Below, piece by piece: positions 1 through 8,340 of a stretch of DNA of 64,000 bases (position 1 is the first letter of the stretch; every line of letters starts with the position of its first letter). Origin of the DNA: Deltaproteobacteria bacterium (lineage in GTDB: Bacteria > Myxococcota_A > UBA796 > UBA2385); assembly GCA_018401435.1 (NCBI GenBank), contig JAGYJW010000008.1, positions 124,001 to 188,000 on the forward strand. The letters run 5' to 3'. The translations under genes were made by a program, and so were the position numbers. The notes beneath the pieces were generated by a model. It worked only from the letters and a program-made list of their open reading frames with translations. It searched no databases and was not told the origin of the DNA.

Positions 1-2
1 TG

Positions 3-551
3 CTGCAGCCCCTGGGGGCCGGGCGCCTGCGGGTCCGTCGCGATCCCCCCGGCGCCACGCTGCAGGTGGATGGCAAGACGGTCGTGCCTGACGCCAACGA
101 CATCCTGGGCCTCACCGCCGGCCCCCATGTGCTCTCCGCAACCCACCCCGGCTACCTTCCTTATGAGCAGCAGCTGCTGCTCGAAGACGGCGGCGAGCTG
201 GACCTGGAGCTGCGGCTGCTCCCGGATCCCTCCGGCGGCCAGGCGGCGACCCGCACGCCGGGTCCTGCGCGGGGATCGGCCAAGAGGCCCGTGGGCATCA
301 GCATGATGGCGGCGGGTGGTGGCGCCCTGGTTGTTGGGGGCGTGCAGCTCGCCCGCGCAGCATCGGCCTACAACGGTGAATATACGCGCCGGGTGGACGC
401 CATCGTCTCGGGCAACACCGACCAGCCCGACAGCTGGGCCACCGACTACCGGGACGACGTGGTGATGCCCCGCGCCCGCAGCGCCTATGTCGCTGGCGGC
501 CTCGGCCTGGTGCTCGCGGGTCTGGGCGCAGGGGTCACCTGGGTCTTCTGA
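3..551 (+). CDS. PEGA-domain protein, C-terminal part (5' end outside window)
   Basis: The frame is open from the first bases of the window, so the gene starts upstream. The visible N-terminal part reads as a PEGA-type beta domain: a 'GRLRVRRDPPGATLQVDG' stretch, then a Gly/Pro turn and a 'GPHVLSATHPGY' strand, the usual form of this surface or periplasmic carbohydrate-associated fold. A Pro/Arg linker follows, then two hydrophobic stretches (about protein-window residues 100-118 and 162-180) flanking a polar loop, so the C-terminus looks membrane-embedded. Such proteins in Myxococcota often have an N-terminal kinase, TPR or secreted region, which cannot be seen here. The next gene starts 29 nt downstream with its own GGAGG, so co-transcription is possible. 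Confidence 0.6.
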   Translation: MQPLGAGRLRVRRDPPGATLQVDGKTVVPDANDILGLTAGPHVLSATHPGYLPYEQQLLLEDGGELDLELRLLPDPSGGQAATRTPGPARGSAKRPVGISMMAAGGGALVVGGVQLARAASAYNGEYTRRVDAIVSGNTDQPDSWATDYRDDVVMPRARSAYVAGGLGLVLAGLGAGVTWVF

Positions 552-580
552 GCGCGATAGGCGGCGCACCTGGAGGACCG

Positions 581-1384
581 ATGGCCCCGTTTCCAAGCGC
601 ATCCCCCCACATCCTGGCCGAATGCCGCGACGGCGTGCTGTGGCTGACCTTGAACCGGGCCCGGCGCAAGAACGCGCTCAGCACGGGCATGTATGCGGCG
701 CTGGCCGAACAGCTCGGGTCCGCCAGCGCAGATCCGGCGGTGCGTGCGGTCGTGATCGAGGGCCAGCCGGGCATTTTCAGCAGCGGCAACGACGTGCTGG
801 ACTTCCAGCAGAACCCCCCCAGCGCCGATGGGGGGGGGCCGGTCATGGACTTCCTCGCCGCGCTGGTGTCCTTTGACAAGCCCCTGGTGGCCGGTGTCGA
901 CGGCCCGGCGGTGGGCATCGGCACCACCTTGCTGCTGCACTGCGACCTGGTCTACCTCACCCCGAATGCGCGGCTGCGCCTGCCTTTCGTCAACCTCGCC
1001 CTGGTGCCCGAGGCGGGATCCAGCCTGCTGCTGCCCCTGCTGATGGGCCATATCCGGGCGGCCGAGCTGCTGCTCCTCGGCGACTTCTTCGACGCTGAGC
1101 GCGCCTTGGCCCTGGGCCTGGCCAACGCCATCGTGGCCCCCGACGAGCTGCACGCCCAGCTCGACCGCACCACCCGGCGTCTCGCCGACCAGCCCCTGGG
1201 CTCCTTGATGTTGACCAAGGGCCTCATGCGCGCCCCGCTCCGCGCCCAGCTCGAGACGGTGATGCGCGCCGAAGGCAAGCTCTTCGTCGAACGCCTGGGC
1301 AGCGCCGAGACGGTCGAGGCCTTCATGGCCTTCTTCGAGAAGCGGCAGCCCGACTTCCGGCAGTTCGCCGCCGCGTCCCCATGA
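581..1384 (+). CDS. Enoyl-CoA hydratase/isomerase (crotonase) family protein
   Basis: A 267-aa protein of normal length for the crotonase family, which hydrates or isomerises enoyl-CoA thioesters in fatty acid or related acyl-CoA metabolism. The two oxyanion-hole segments are visible as SSGNDVLDF and GPAVGIGTTLLLHCD. The position of the first catalytic Glu of hydratases (in GGGCEL) appears to be Thr, while an acidic residue is kept in LVPEAGSS. That pattern is closer to enoyl-CoA isomerases of the ECI/PaaG type than to classical hydratases, but the substrate cannot be read from sequence. Translation starts at ATG behind GGAGG. Its stop overlaps the start of the amidase gene (ATGA), so the two are translationally coupled. 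Confidence 0.88.
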   Translation: MAPFPSASPHILAECRDGVLWLTLNRARRKNALSTGMYAALAEQLGSASADPAVRAVVIEGQPGIFSSGNDVLDFQQNPPSADGGGPVMDFLAALVSFDKPLVAGVDGPAVGIGTTLLLHCDLVYLTPNARLRLPFVNLALVPEAGSSLLLPLLMGHIRAAELLLLGDFFDAERALALGLANAIVAPDELHAQLDRTTRRLADQPLGSLMLTKGLMRAPLRAQLETVMRAEGKLFVERLGSAETVEAFMAFFEKRQPDFRQFAAASP

Positions 1385-2817
1385 CCCAAGACCTGCTCGA
1401 CCTGCCGGTGGTGGCCTTGGCCGAGCGGCTGCGGTCCCGCGCCTTGTCGCCGGTCGCGCTGCTCGACGCCCACATCGCGCGCCTGTTGGCGGTAAACCCT
1501 TCGATCAACGCCATCACCGCGGAGCGCTTCGATCTCGCGCGGGCAGAGGCCCAGCGTGCAGAGACGCGCCTGCGCCAGCCCGACCCGCCGCCGCTCACGG
1601 GCATCCCGTGCACCATCAAGGAATTCGTCGCCGTGCAGGGCATGCCCTGGACCGGCGGGCTGATGCGGCGCAAAGACGTCAAGGCCACCGAGGATGCCCC
1701 GGTGGTGCAGCGCCTGCGCGCGGCGGGCGCCATCGTGATGGCCACCTCCAACGCCCCCGAAGGCGGCCTGTGGATGGAGACCTACAACGATCTCTACGGC
1801 CGGACCTCCAACCCCTGGGATCTCAAGCGCAGCCCGGGGGGCTCGTCCGGGGGAGAGGGCGCCTTGGTCTCGTCGGGCGCGAGCCCCTTTGGCATCGGGT
1901 CGGATGTGGGGGGCTCCATCCGCATCCCCGCAGCATTCTGCGGGGTCTTCGGCCACAAGCCCAGCGGCCTGATGGTGCCCAATACGGGGCATTTCCCACC
2001 GGGCATGGGCGGGACGGAACCCTATCTATGCGTGGGGCCACTCGGTCGCTCGGTCGCCGACCTTGCACTACTGATGGGCATCCTCGCCGGCCCAGACGGC
2101 CAAGGCAAAGCCCACCGCAGATTTGTGCACAATCGGAATAACCTGGATCTCAAGACCCTGCGGGTGGTGCCCCTCGAGACCAATGGCCGGGTGAGCGTGC
2201 GGCGGCCGGTGCGCCAGGCCGTGCGCCGAGCCGCCGACGCCCTGGCCGCCCGGGGCGCCCGGATCGACGAGCGGCCCATTCCCGGCCTGGCCCGGGCTTT
2301 CGAGATCTGGACCGCCATGCTGTCTGAAGCCGCGGACGAGCACTACGACACGATCTTGACCGGCGGCCCCCCGCTGAAGGTCTTCCAGGAGCTGGTGAAG
2401 CTGCCCTTTGGCAAGAGCAACCACACCTTTGCCGCGCTGGCCCTGACGGCGGGGGACAAGCTGACCGCACCCTTTTCGGGCGCCAAAGGCAAGCTGGTGG
2501 AGGAGGGCCGCAAGCTGCAGGCCGAGATCGAGGCGATGCTGGGACCGGACGGCGTCCTGCTGCACCCCCCCTATTCTCGGCCCGCTCCGCGCCACCGCGA
2601 CAGCTGGAGAACGCCCCTGGACGCCCAGTATACGGCAATCTTCAATGTATTGGAGTTCCCGGTCACGGTGGTGCCCGCAGGCTTTGAATCCCGGGGCCTG
2701 CCCTTGGCCGTGCAGGTGGTGGGGGGCCGAGGCCAGGACAGCCTCACCCTGGCCGTTGCAGCGGTGCTGGAGCGCGACCTGGGCGGCTGGGTGCGCTCGG
2801 AGCCCCGCCAGGGTTGA
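1381..2817 (+). CDS. Amidase signature family hydrolase
   Basis: A 478-aa amidase-signature enzyme that hydrolyses an amide or ester bond using a Ser-cisSer-Lys triad. All three residues are present: Lys80 in GIPCTIKEF, Ser155 in SPGGSSGGEG and Ser179 in GSDVGGSIRIP. The form of the signature (SPGGSSGGEGAL followed by IGSDVGGSIRIP) resembles fatty-acid-amide-hydrolase-like members rather than GatA, and no gatB or gatC gene is nearby. No signal peptide is seen, so it is probably cytoplasmic. It overlaps the crotonase-family gene by 4 nt, which suggests a joint role in breakdown of an acyl amide, though this is inference from context only. Confidence 0.88.
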   Translation: MTQDLLDLPVVALAERLRSRALSPVALLDAHIARLLAVNPSINAITAERFDLARAEAQRAETRLRQPDPPPLTGIPCTIKEFVAVQGMPWTGGLMRRKDVKATEDAPVVQRLRAAGAIVMATSNAPEGGLWMETYNDLYGRTSNPWDLKRSPGGSSGGEGALVSSGASPFGIGSDVGGSIRIPAAFCGVFGHKPSGLMVPNTGHFPPGMGGTEPYLCVGPLGRSVADLALLMGILAGPDGQGKAHRRFVHNRNNLDLKTLRVVPLETNGRVSVRRPVRQAVRRAADALAARGARIDERPIPGLARAFEIWTAMLSEAADEHYDTILTGGPPLKVFQELVKLPFGKSNHTFAALALTAGDKLTAPFSGAKGKLVEEGRKLQAEIEAMLGPDGVLLHPPYSRPAPRHRDSWRTPLDAQYTAIFNVLEFPVTVVPAGFESRGLPLAVQVVGGRGQDSLTLAVAAVLERDLGGWVRSEPRQG

Positions 2818-2851
2818 GGAGCGCGACCGGGCCCGGCGGCGCCAGGACGCT

Positions 2852-3919
2852 ATGAAGGGCGCACCTTGGAGGTGCCCCATTCCCCAGACCAACCAGACCA
2901 ACCAGACCAACCGCCAGCTGATCCTCGCCCAACGCCCCAAGGGTGCGCCCACGGCCGACACCCTCAAGCTGGTCGAGAGCCCGATTCCCAGTCCGGGCGA
3001 GGGCGAGCTGCTGCTGCGCACGGTCTACCTGTCCCTGGACCCCTATATGCGCGGCCGCATGAGCGACGCGCCGTCCTATGCCGCCCCCGTTCCCGTCGGC
3101 GGCGTGATGATGGGCGGCACCGTCGCTGTGGTCGTGCAGTCGCGCCTGGCCGGCTTCGCGCCCGGCGACTGGGTGGTGAGCTACAACGGCTGGCAGGACT
3201 ATGCGCTGTCCAATGGGCGGGGCCTCACCCCCCTCGGCCTCAACCCCGACAGGCCCTCCTGGGCGCTGGGGCTGCTGGGCATGCCGGGCTTCACCGCCTG
3301 GGCCGGACTCAAGGAGATCGGCGCCCCCAAGGCGGGCGAGACGCTGGTGGTCGCCGCTGCGACCGGGCCCGTGGGCGCCACCGTGGGACAAATCGGCCGC
3401 TTGCTGGGCCTGCGGGTGGTGGGCATCGCCGGGGGCCCGGAAAAATGCGCCTTCGCCGTCGAAGGGCTGGGCTTTGACGCCTGCATCGACCACAAGGCCG
3501 ACGGCCTCGCCGCCGCCCTGGCCGCCGCTTGCCCCGAGGGCATCGACATCTACTTCGAGAATGTCGGCGGCAAGGTGCTGGATGCCGTGCTGCCCCTGCT
3601 GAATACGGCCGCCCGCGTGCCGCTTTGTGGCTTGGTTTCCCAATATAACGCGACGCGCCTGCCCGATGGTCCCGACCGCATGAACTGGCTGATGGGGCTG
3701 ATCCTGCGCAAACGTATCCACATGCGGGGCTTCATCATCTTTGACGACTTCGGCCACCTGTACCCGGCCTTCGCCAAAGAGATGCGCGGCTGGGTGGAAG
3801 CCGGCCAGCTGCAGTACCGCGAGGAGATCATCGACGGGCTGGAGAATGCGCCGGCGGCCTTCATCGGGCTGCTGGCGGGAGAGAACTTCGGCAAGCGCGT
3901 CATTCGCGTCGGGACCTGA
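2852..3919 (+). CDS. NADP-dependent MDR oxidoreductase (CurA/leukotriene B4 dehydrogenase-like)
   Basis: A zinc-less medium-chain dehydrogenase/reductase of about 355 aa. It shows the hallmarks of the PTGR/CurA group, which reduces alpha,beta-unsaturated ketones with NADPH: SLDPYMRGRM near the N-terminus, an AATGPVGATVGQIGRLLG nucleotide-binding loop, and GIDIYFENVGG. The start is uncertain. ATG at 2852 has a weak AGGA four bases upstream. An in-frame ATT at 2879 sits five bases behind a strong GGAGG, and the conserved domain only begins after it. The N-terminus carries three in-frame copies of a 9-bp repeat encoding QTN. The gene lies 34 nt after the amidase gene and is probably part of the same operon. 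Confidence 0.85.
   Translation: MKGAPWRCPIPQTNQTNQTNRQLILAQRPKGAPTADTLKLVESPIPSPGEGELLLRTVYLSLDPYMRGRMSDAPSYAAPVPVGGVMMGGTVAVVVQSRLAGFAPGDWVVSYNGWQDYALSNGRGLTPLGLNPDRPSWALGLLGMPGFTAWAGLKEIGAPKAGETLVVAAATGPVGATVGQIGRLLGLRVVGIAGGPEKCAFAVEGLGFDACIDHKADGLAAALAAACPEGIDIYFENVGGKVLDAVLPLLNTAARVPLCGLVSQYNATRLPDGPDRMNWLMGLILRKRIHMRGFIIFDDFGHLYPAFAKEMRGWVEAGQLQYREEIIDGLENAPAAFIGLLAGENFGKRVIRVGT
2884..2910 (+). repeat. 9-bp tandem repeat (3 copies) in a coding N-terminus
   Basis: Three perfect copies of ccagaccaa, followed by a further cc. They encode a repeated Gln-Thr-Asn in front of the conserved NRQLILA start of the oxidoreductase domain. Copy-number change here would keep the frame. Confidence 0.85.
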
Positions 3920-3925
3920 AGACGG

Positions 3926-4588
3926 TCAGGTGCGCCGTCGCCGCCAACCCAGCAGCCCCAGGCAAAGCAGCCCCAAGGCGGTGGGCCCCGGGGCCGGGGT
4001 GGCCGCACAGCCGCAGTCTGCCGTCGACACCGGCGCCGCCTTCGCCGTCTCTGCCACCGCATCTGCGGCGGAGGGCGCCGAGGGAGGCGGGACCGGCGGT
4101 GGTGGGTGGTCGATCATCTCCAGGTTGGCCCGGTCCAGCTCCGTCAGTTGGGCATTGGTAAAGGATGGATCCGGCTGATACCAATCGAAGAGACGGAAGA
4201 CGGCGTCGTGCTCTGGCGCGGGGGAGAGCCGGCCACGGCGCGCATAGACGGCGTCTCGCAGCAGGCGCCGATCGGGGGCCGGCAGGGCGCGGGCCTCCTC
4301 CGCCAGCAAGATCCGATCCAGGCGGGCGGCCAGGTGCACGGCCAGGGCGCGGCTGACCCTCTCTGCCCCCCTGCTCTCCTCGAATCCAGGCTCGGCCAGG
4401 CGCGCCAACAGGGCGGGCTGGGCGTCGTCTCGGACGACCAGGCAGTCATAGGCGGCCCGCTGGCCGGACTCCTGCACCTGCACCACAAAGGCCCCGATAT
4501 CGCCTTCGCAGGTGGGGGAGGTCTGGGCCTGGGCGAGGCCCGGCGCGCAGAGGGCGAAGAGCGGGAGCAGGCAGCAGGCAGCGGGCAT
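3926..4588 (-). CDS. Secreted YARHG-domain protein with MYXO-CTERM-like tail
   Basis: A 220-aa protein with a signal peptide (MPAACCLLPLFALCAPGLAQA). Its central segment, LRDAVYARRGRLSPAPEH followed by FDWYQPDPSF and ending in LDRANLEMI, matches the YARHG domain, an extracellular domain of unknown function found next to proteases and other surface modules. After a Pro-rich linker the protein ends with a Cys-containing CGC motif, a hydrophobic stretch (GPTALGLLCLGLLGW) and RRRRT. That is the architecture of MYXO-CTERM sorting tails, which are thought to be processed at the Cys by a rhombosortase-like enzyme in Myxococcota. The start was chosen at the signal peptide; a longer frame upstream is Arg/Pro-rich and unlikely. 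It is the last gene of a minus-strand run from the M28 peptidase. Confidence 0.75.
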   Translation of the reverse strand: MPAACCLLPLFALCAPGLAQAQTSPTCEGDIGAFVVQVQESGQRAAYDCLVVRDDAQPALLARLAEPGFEESRGAERVSRALAVHLAARLDRILLAEEARALPAPDRRLLRDAVYARRGRLSPAPEHDAVFRLFDWYQPDPSFTNAQLTELDRANLEMIDHPPPPVPPPSAPSAADAVAETAKAAPVSTADCGCAATPAPGPTALGLLCLGLLGWRRRRT

Positions 4589-4614
4589 GGGCCGGATCCG
4601 AGAGCGGGGCGTGC

Positions 4615-4872
4615 TCAATAACGCTCCTGGCCGGCGCGCAGCCGCCGGGTGGCCTCTTCGGCGCGGGCGACCCGCCGAGCCGCAGCCCGGCGCAGCTCGC
4701 TGCCGCAGCCCACCGCGCAGAGCAGGTGGTGAACCAGCAGCCAACCCCAGCCCCGCAGCCCCAGCATGGGGCCGAAGAAGAAGGTGATCAGCACCGCGAA
4801 GGCGATCCAGCTGAGGGCCACCACCGCGCCGATATCGGTCTTGCCGCTGGACAGGTCGCCTCCTCGGCCCAT
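4615..4872 (-). CDS. Small membrane protein of unknown function
   Basis: An 85-aa protein. After a short polar N-terminus (MGRGGDLSSGKTDIG) there is one strong hydrophobic segment (AVVALSWIAFAVLITFFFG) and a second weaker one (GWGWLLVHHLLCAVG), followed by a basic Arg-rich cytoplasmic-type tail. The ATG follows the TAG stop of the upstream gene after one base (TAG-G-ATG), which supports both this start and translational coupling. I do not recognise a family. Confidence 0.55.
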   Translation of the reverse strand: MGRGGDLSSGKTDIGAVVALSWIAFAVLITFFFGPMLGLRGWGWLLVHHLLCAVGCGSELRRAAARRVARAEEATRRLRAGQERY

Positions 4873-4873
4873 C

Positions 4874-5419
4874 CTACCGGAGAGCGCCCGGCGTGCCCAG
4901 GTCTTGCGGGCGCCAATCGGGATCCTGCAGCCGGGGCTCGGGTGCGGTCCGCCCATCCACCACCAGGGCCGACAGCGACCAGTCGGAGCGGGGCGCCTCG
5001 CCTTCGGGCCCATAGAAGAGCAGGCTGGCCCCGCCTGCGGTGGTCAAGGCCACCGCCCCGGTCACCCGCTGGCGCCAGGCCGTGTGGGGGATCGCCAAGG
5101 CCGCCAGCCCCTGACGGGCGGCGGCCAGGCTCAACTTGCGACCGGCGGCCAGCAAGCCCGGACGAAGCACGATGCGGGCGCCGCCCTTCAAGCGGTCGGG
5201 CTGCTCGGTGAAGATGGCCGAAAGGCGCTGATCGTCACCAAAGATAAGTTCGAAGCTGCCATAGCGCCAGCGTTCCGCCAGGCGGGAGCCCGCGCCCCCG
5301 CGCCCGGCCTCCCAGGACTCGGGCAGACCCAGGCGCAGCTCGATCTCGGCGCGGGTCATGCCCGGCGCCACCGGACCCCATCGACCGGTGCGCAGCAGCT
5401 CGTCCAGATCGAGGCGCAC
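4874..5419 (-). CDS. Conserved hypothetical protein
   Basis: A 181-aa soluble protein starting at GTG. It contains a PGMTRAEIELRLGLPESWEAG segment, a motif style (GMTxAEVxxxLGxP) also seen in SmpA/OmlA-like folds and in many small uncharacterised bacterial proteins, then RWRYGSFELIFGDDQRLSAIF. The family is not one I can name. No signal peptide or TM segment is visible. It lies 9 nt downstream of the M28 peptidase gene and 1 nt upstream of the small membrane protein gene, so it is almost certainly in that operon. Confidence 0.55.
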   Translation of the reverse strand: MRLDLDELLRTGRWGPVAPGMTRAEIELRLGLPESWEAGRGGAGSRLAERWRYGSFELIFGDDQRLSAIFTEQPDRLKGGARIVLRPGLLAAGRKLSLAAARQGLAALAIPHTAWRQRVTGAVALTTAGGASLLFYGPEGEAPRSDWSLSALVVDGRTAPEPRLQDPDWRPQDLGTPGALR

Positions 5420-5428
5420 CGGGCGCCT

Positions 5429-7033
5429 TCAGCGGGTGCTTGCGGGGTGACAGGCCCGCTCGGCATCTGGGGGCAGGTCGGCGTGCAGGCCGGCCAGGGG
5501 GCGCAGGCCCGGCGCCAAGGCGGTGGGCCCAGGCGTACCCAAGCTGTCGATGCCCGCCAGGGCCCAGGTGGCGTGGGCCGCCGCCCGCGAAAGCTCCAAG
5601 AAGAGCACCGGATCGATGTTGTCGCTGCTGTCGCAAGGGGCGTGGTAGCAGGCGTCATAGGGTTGTCCCGCTTCGCCCCCCCAGGCCGTCGCTTCGGCCC
5701 CCGTCAGCCGACCTTCGGCCCCACTGAACAGGCCCCCGGCGGGAATTCCGGCCCAGATGAAGGGCCCATAGTCGCTGCGCCCGTCAAAGGCCGTGTTCTT
5801 CCAGCTCAGGTCGCCCGCATCCAGCCAGCCCGTCAGCAGGTCCTCGATGAGATCCGAGCCCACCGGGGCGGGTGAACCGCCCAGATCGGCGCTGCCATCG
5901 CCATCGTAGACGAAGCGCCCGCCATTGGGCGAGGCCACCATATCGAAGTTGAGGTTGGCCAGGTGGCGGTTCAGCTCGGCCTCCTCCAGCGTGGCCACAT
6001 AGTGGAAGGACCCGATCAGGCCCGCCTCTTCGGCGCCCCAGAAGGCAAAACGAAGGCTGTTGGAAGGGACGATCCCCTGGTCTTTGATTTGCAATGCAAG
6101 CTCCAAGACCAGGGCCACCCCGCTGCCATTGTCGTTGATGCCCGCACCGGCGGCGACGCTGTCCAGGTGGCCGCCCACCACCACCAGCTGATCCCTGTCG
6201 CCGGGCAGGTCCGCCCACAGGTTGACCGCCTCGGTGGCCGAGGTCTCGGCATCCACGAAGACGCGGGCCTCCACCGGCCCCAGGGCCAGGGCGGCGGCCA
6301 GGGTCTCCCCCAGGGCGAAGCTGGCCCCCACCGCGGGGATCCCCGGGTAGCTGGCGCTGTCCAGGGTGCCTTCCACCACGCCTTGTCGGCCGGTCTGGCC
6401 CTCGTTGAAGATCAGCACGGCGCCGGCACCGGCAGCCTCGGCCAGGGCCACCTTGGTGGCAAAGGTGCAGCCCCCGCGCTGAATCAGGGCGATGGCGCCG
6501 GCGGGCATCTCCGAGAAATCCCCGGCCTCGCAGCCGCTGGTGCTGCTATTTTCGGGACCGGGCGGCAGGGTGGGGTCGATCAGCACCAGGGGCCCGGTCA
6601 CATCGCCGGCGGCCGAGCCGGTCAGCGTGAGGATGTCGTCGCCCCAGTCCCAGTGGCTGCCTTCGGTGCTCTCGACCGCAGGGCGGCCATTCTCTCGCCA
6701 GCCGCTCCAACTGAAGGGCTGGACCTCCACCACGAAGCCCGCGTCTTCCAGCTGCTGCTGCACATAATCCGCGCTCAGGCGGTAGCCCTCGCCCCCGGCG
6801 AGGCGCGTGCCCCCCTGGCCATCGGCGATGGCCTGCAAGGCGTCGAGGTGACCCAGCAGGCGGTCGATGTCCATGCGGTCTTCAAAGGCGGGGTCGGCCG
6901 CCCCCGAATCCCCGCTGTCGGGCCCTGCTCCCACCCCGGTATCATCGCCAACACCCGGTGTTGAACCTTGGTTCTGGTTGATTTCGACAGGGGCGCAGCC
7001 CCAGAGCAGCAGGCAGAGCAGGCGAGGCTTCAT
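5429..7033 (-). CDS. Lipoprotein M28-family zinc aminopeptidase with PA domain
   Basis: A 534-aa exported peptidase. The N-terminus is a lipoprotein signal (MKPRLLCLLLWGC), followed by an Asp/Gly-rich linker. A protease-associated (PA) domain lies in the middle (GAIALIQRGGCTFATKVALA and AGAGAVLIFNEGQTG). The M28 catalytic domain shows the co-catalytic zinc site: His and Asp in GGHLDSVAAGAGINDNGSG, the Glu pair in WGAEEAGLIGS, Asp in NFDMVAS and the final His in YHAPCD. Family members are di-zinc aminopeptidases that remove N-terminal residues from peptides; with a lipid anchor it would act in the periplasm or at the surface. The ATG is preceded by GGAG. It heads a minus-strand operon with three downstream genes. 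Confidence 0.88.
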   Translation of the reverse strand: MKPRLLCLLLWGCAPVEINQNQGSTPGVGDDTGVGAGPDSGDSGAADPAFEDRMDIDRLLGHLDALQAIADGQGGTRLAGGEGYRLSADYVQQQLEDAGFVVEVQPFSWSGWRENGRPAVESTEGSHWDWGDDILTLTGSAAGDVTGPLVLIDPTLPPGPENSSTSGCEAGDFSEMPAGAIALIQRGGCTFATKVALAEAAGAGAVLIFNEGQTGRQGVVEGTLDSASYPGIPAVGASFALGETLAAALALGPVEARVFVDAETSATEAVNLWADLPGDRDQLVVVGGHLDSVAAGAGINDNGSGVALVLELALQIKDQGIVPSNSLRFAFWGAEEAGLIGSFHYVATLEEAELNRHLANLNFDMVASPNGGRFVYDGDGSADLGGSPAPVGSDLIEDLLTGWLDAGDLSWKNTAFDGRSDYGPFIWAGIPAGGLFSGAEGRLTGAEATAWGGEAGQPYDACYHAPCDSSDNIDPVLFLELSRAAAHATWALAGIDSLGTPGPTALAPGLRPLAGLHADLPPDAERACHPASTR

Positions 7034-7156
7034 GGGGACTCCGTGCCCCCAGTCTAGCCGACCCAGCGCAGGCCGCCCGTCCGAATCAGGTGAGGGGATG
7101 CCGCGGCAGCGGCTGACCCGACCCGATGCGAGCGCGGAGGCCGCAGGCCCTCCAGG

Positions 7157-8233
7157 TCAATGTACGCGGGCCACGCAGACCTGGTTCTTGCCGTTGACCT
7201 TGCTCTCTTTGAGCACGTCGCTGGCAATCTTGAGGATCTCGGTGACCGTCGCTGCCCCCTCCTGCACCGGCACCACCCCCAGGCTGATCCTGGGCGTGCA
7301 GGGCCCAACGGGGGTCATCACCGGGCTGGCGCTGACCGCGATGCGGATGCGCTCGGCCACGTCCGCGGCCGCGTCGAGGGGTGCGCCCGAGAGCAGCACC
7401 ATGAACTCGTCCCCGCCGATTCGGCCCACCACATCGCCGCCGCGCACCTGGCCCCGCACCCGGTCGGCGATGGCCTGAAGCACCGCGTCTCCACCGGCAT
7501 GGCCGAAGTTCTCGTTGATCGCCTTGAAGTCGTCGGCATCCACCAGCACGGCCACCAGGCGGGCGTCCGGGCGCGTGCGGGAGTCCTCCAGCAGGTCTTC
7601 GAGGGCGCGGCGGTTCACCAGCCCGGTGAGGGGATCGGTGCGGCTGACATGCTCCAGCTTGCGTTTGGCCTCGCGCAGGGCGGCTTCGGCGTGGCGGCGC
7701 ATGATCTCGGTGGAGACCCAGCTGGCCATCAGCTGCAAGGAGTCCACGTCCGCCATGCTGTAGCGCCGGGGCCGGGGCTCCAACGACATGAAGGACAGCG
7801 TGCCCCAAAGCACCTCATCCACCATCAGGGGCACGGCGATATAGGCCTCGACGCCGCCCTGGGCGACGGATGGGTGCTCGGCGGCCGGGCTGCGGGCGAG
7901 GTGCTCAAAACCCACCGGGCCCCCCGCGCGCACCGTCAGGCCACACAAGGTGCTCTCCAGCTCGAACTGCATGCCGTCTTCCAGGCCAAAGCGCGGGGCG
8001 CCGACGTGGTGCACGATCTTGAAGGTCTGGCCGGCGACCCGCCCCAAGACGCCCACCTCCATGTCGTAGCGCCGGCAGCCCAGGTTGAGCAGCCGGCGGA
8101 TCTGGTGCTCGAAGCCATGGCGATAGTCGCTGGTGATCTCGTAGAGCGTGCGAATGACCAGCTCGCTCTCGCTCACGGCCTCCTGCCGTTCGGTCCAACG
8201 GGAACTCAGCAGCTGCGGGACCCAGGCGTCCAT
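7157..8233 (-). CDS. GAF-GGDEF diguanylate cyclase
   Basis: A 358-aa cytoplasmic protein with an N-terminal GAF-like sensor (about residues 40-180) and a C-terminal GGDEF domain. The active-site GGDEF is intact at residues 273-277. The RGGD at 264-267, five residues before it, fits the RxxD inhibitory I-site, so product feedback is expected. SRTDPLTGLVNRRAL marks the start of the catalytic domain. It should make c-di-GMP, the ligand of the PilZ domain in the BcsA of this window; that link is inference. An upstream in-frame ATG at 8272 exists, but the ATG at 8233 is preceded by GAGG at good distance and is preferred. The gene is transcribed divergently from the next gene. Confidence 0.9.
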   Translation of the reverse strand: MDAWVPQLLSSRWTERQEAVSESELVIRTLYEITSDYRHGFEHQIRRLLNLGCRRYDMEVGVLGRVAGQTFKIVHHVGAPRFGLEDGMQFELESTLCGLTVRAGGPVGFEHLARSPAAEHPSVAQGGVEAYIAVPLMVDEVLWGTLSFMSLEPRPRRYSMADVDSLQLMASWVSTEIMRRHAEAALREAKRKLEHVSRTDPLTGLVNRRALEDLLEDSRTRPDARLVAVLVDADDFKAINENFGHAGGDAVLQAIADRVRGQVRGGDVVGRIGGDEFMVLLSGAPLDAAADVAERIRIAVSASPVMTPVGPCTPRISLGVVPVQEGAATVTEILKIASDVLKESKVNGKNQVCVARVH

Positions 8234-8340
8234 GCTTGACCTCGGAGATATGCGATCGTGGGGCGCGCTCATGCAGCGCGATCATCCGGGCCAACGGACA
8301 GCACGGCCCGGTCTTGAGCCTGGAATGGACGAGGAGCGAG

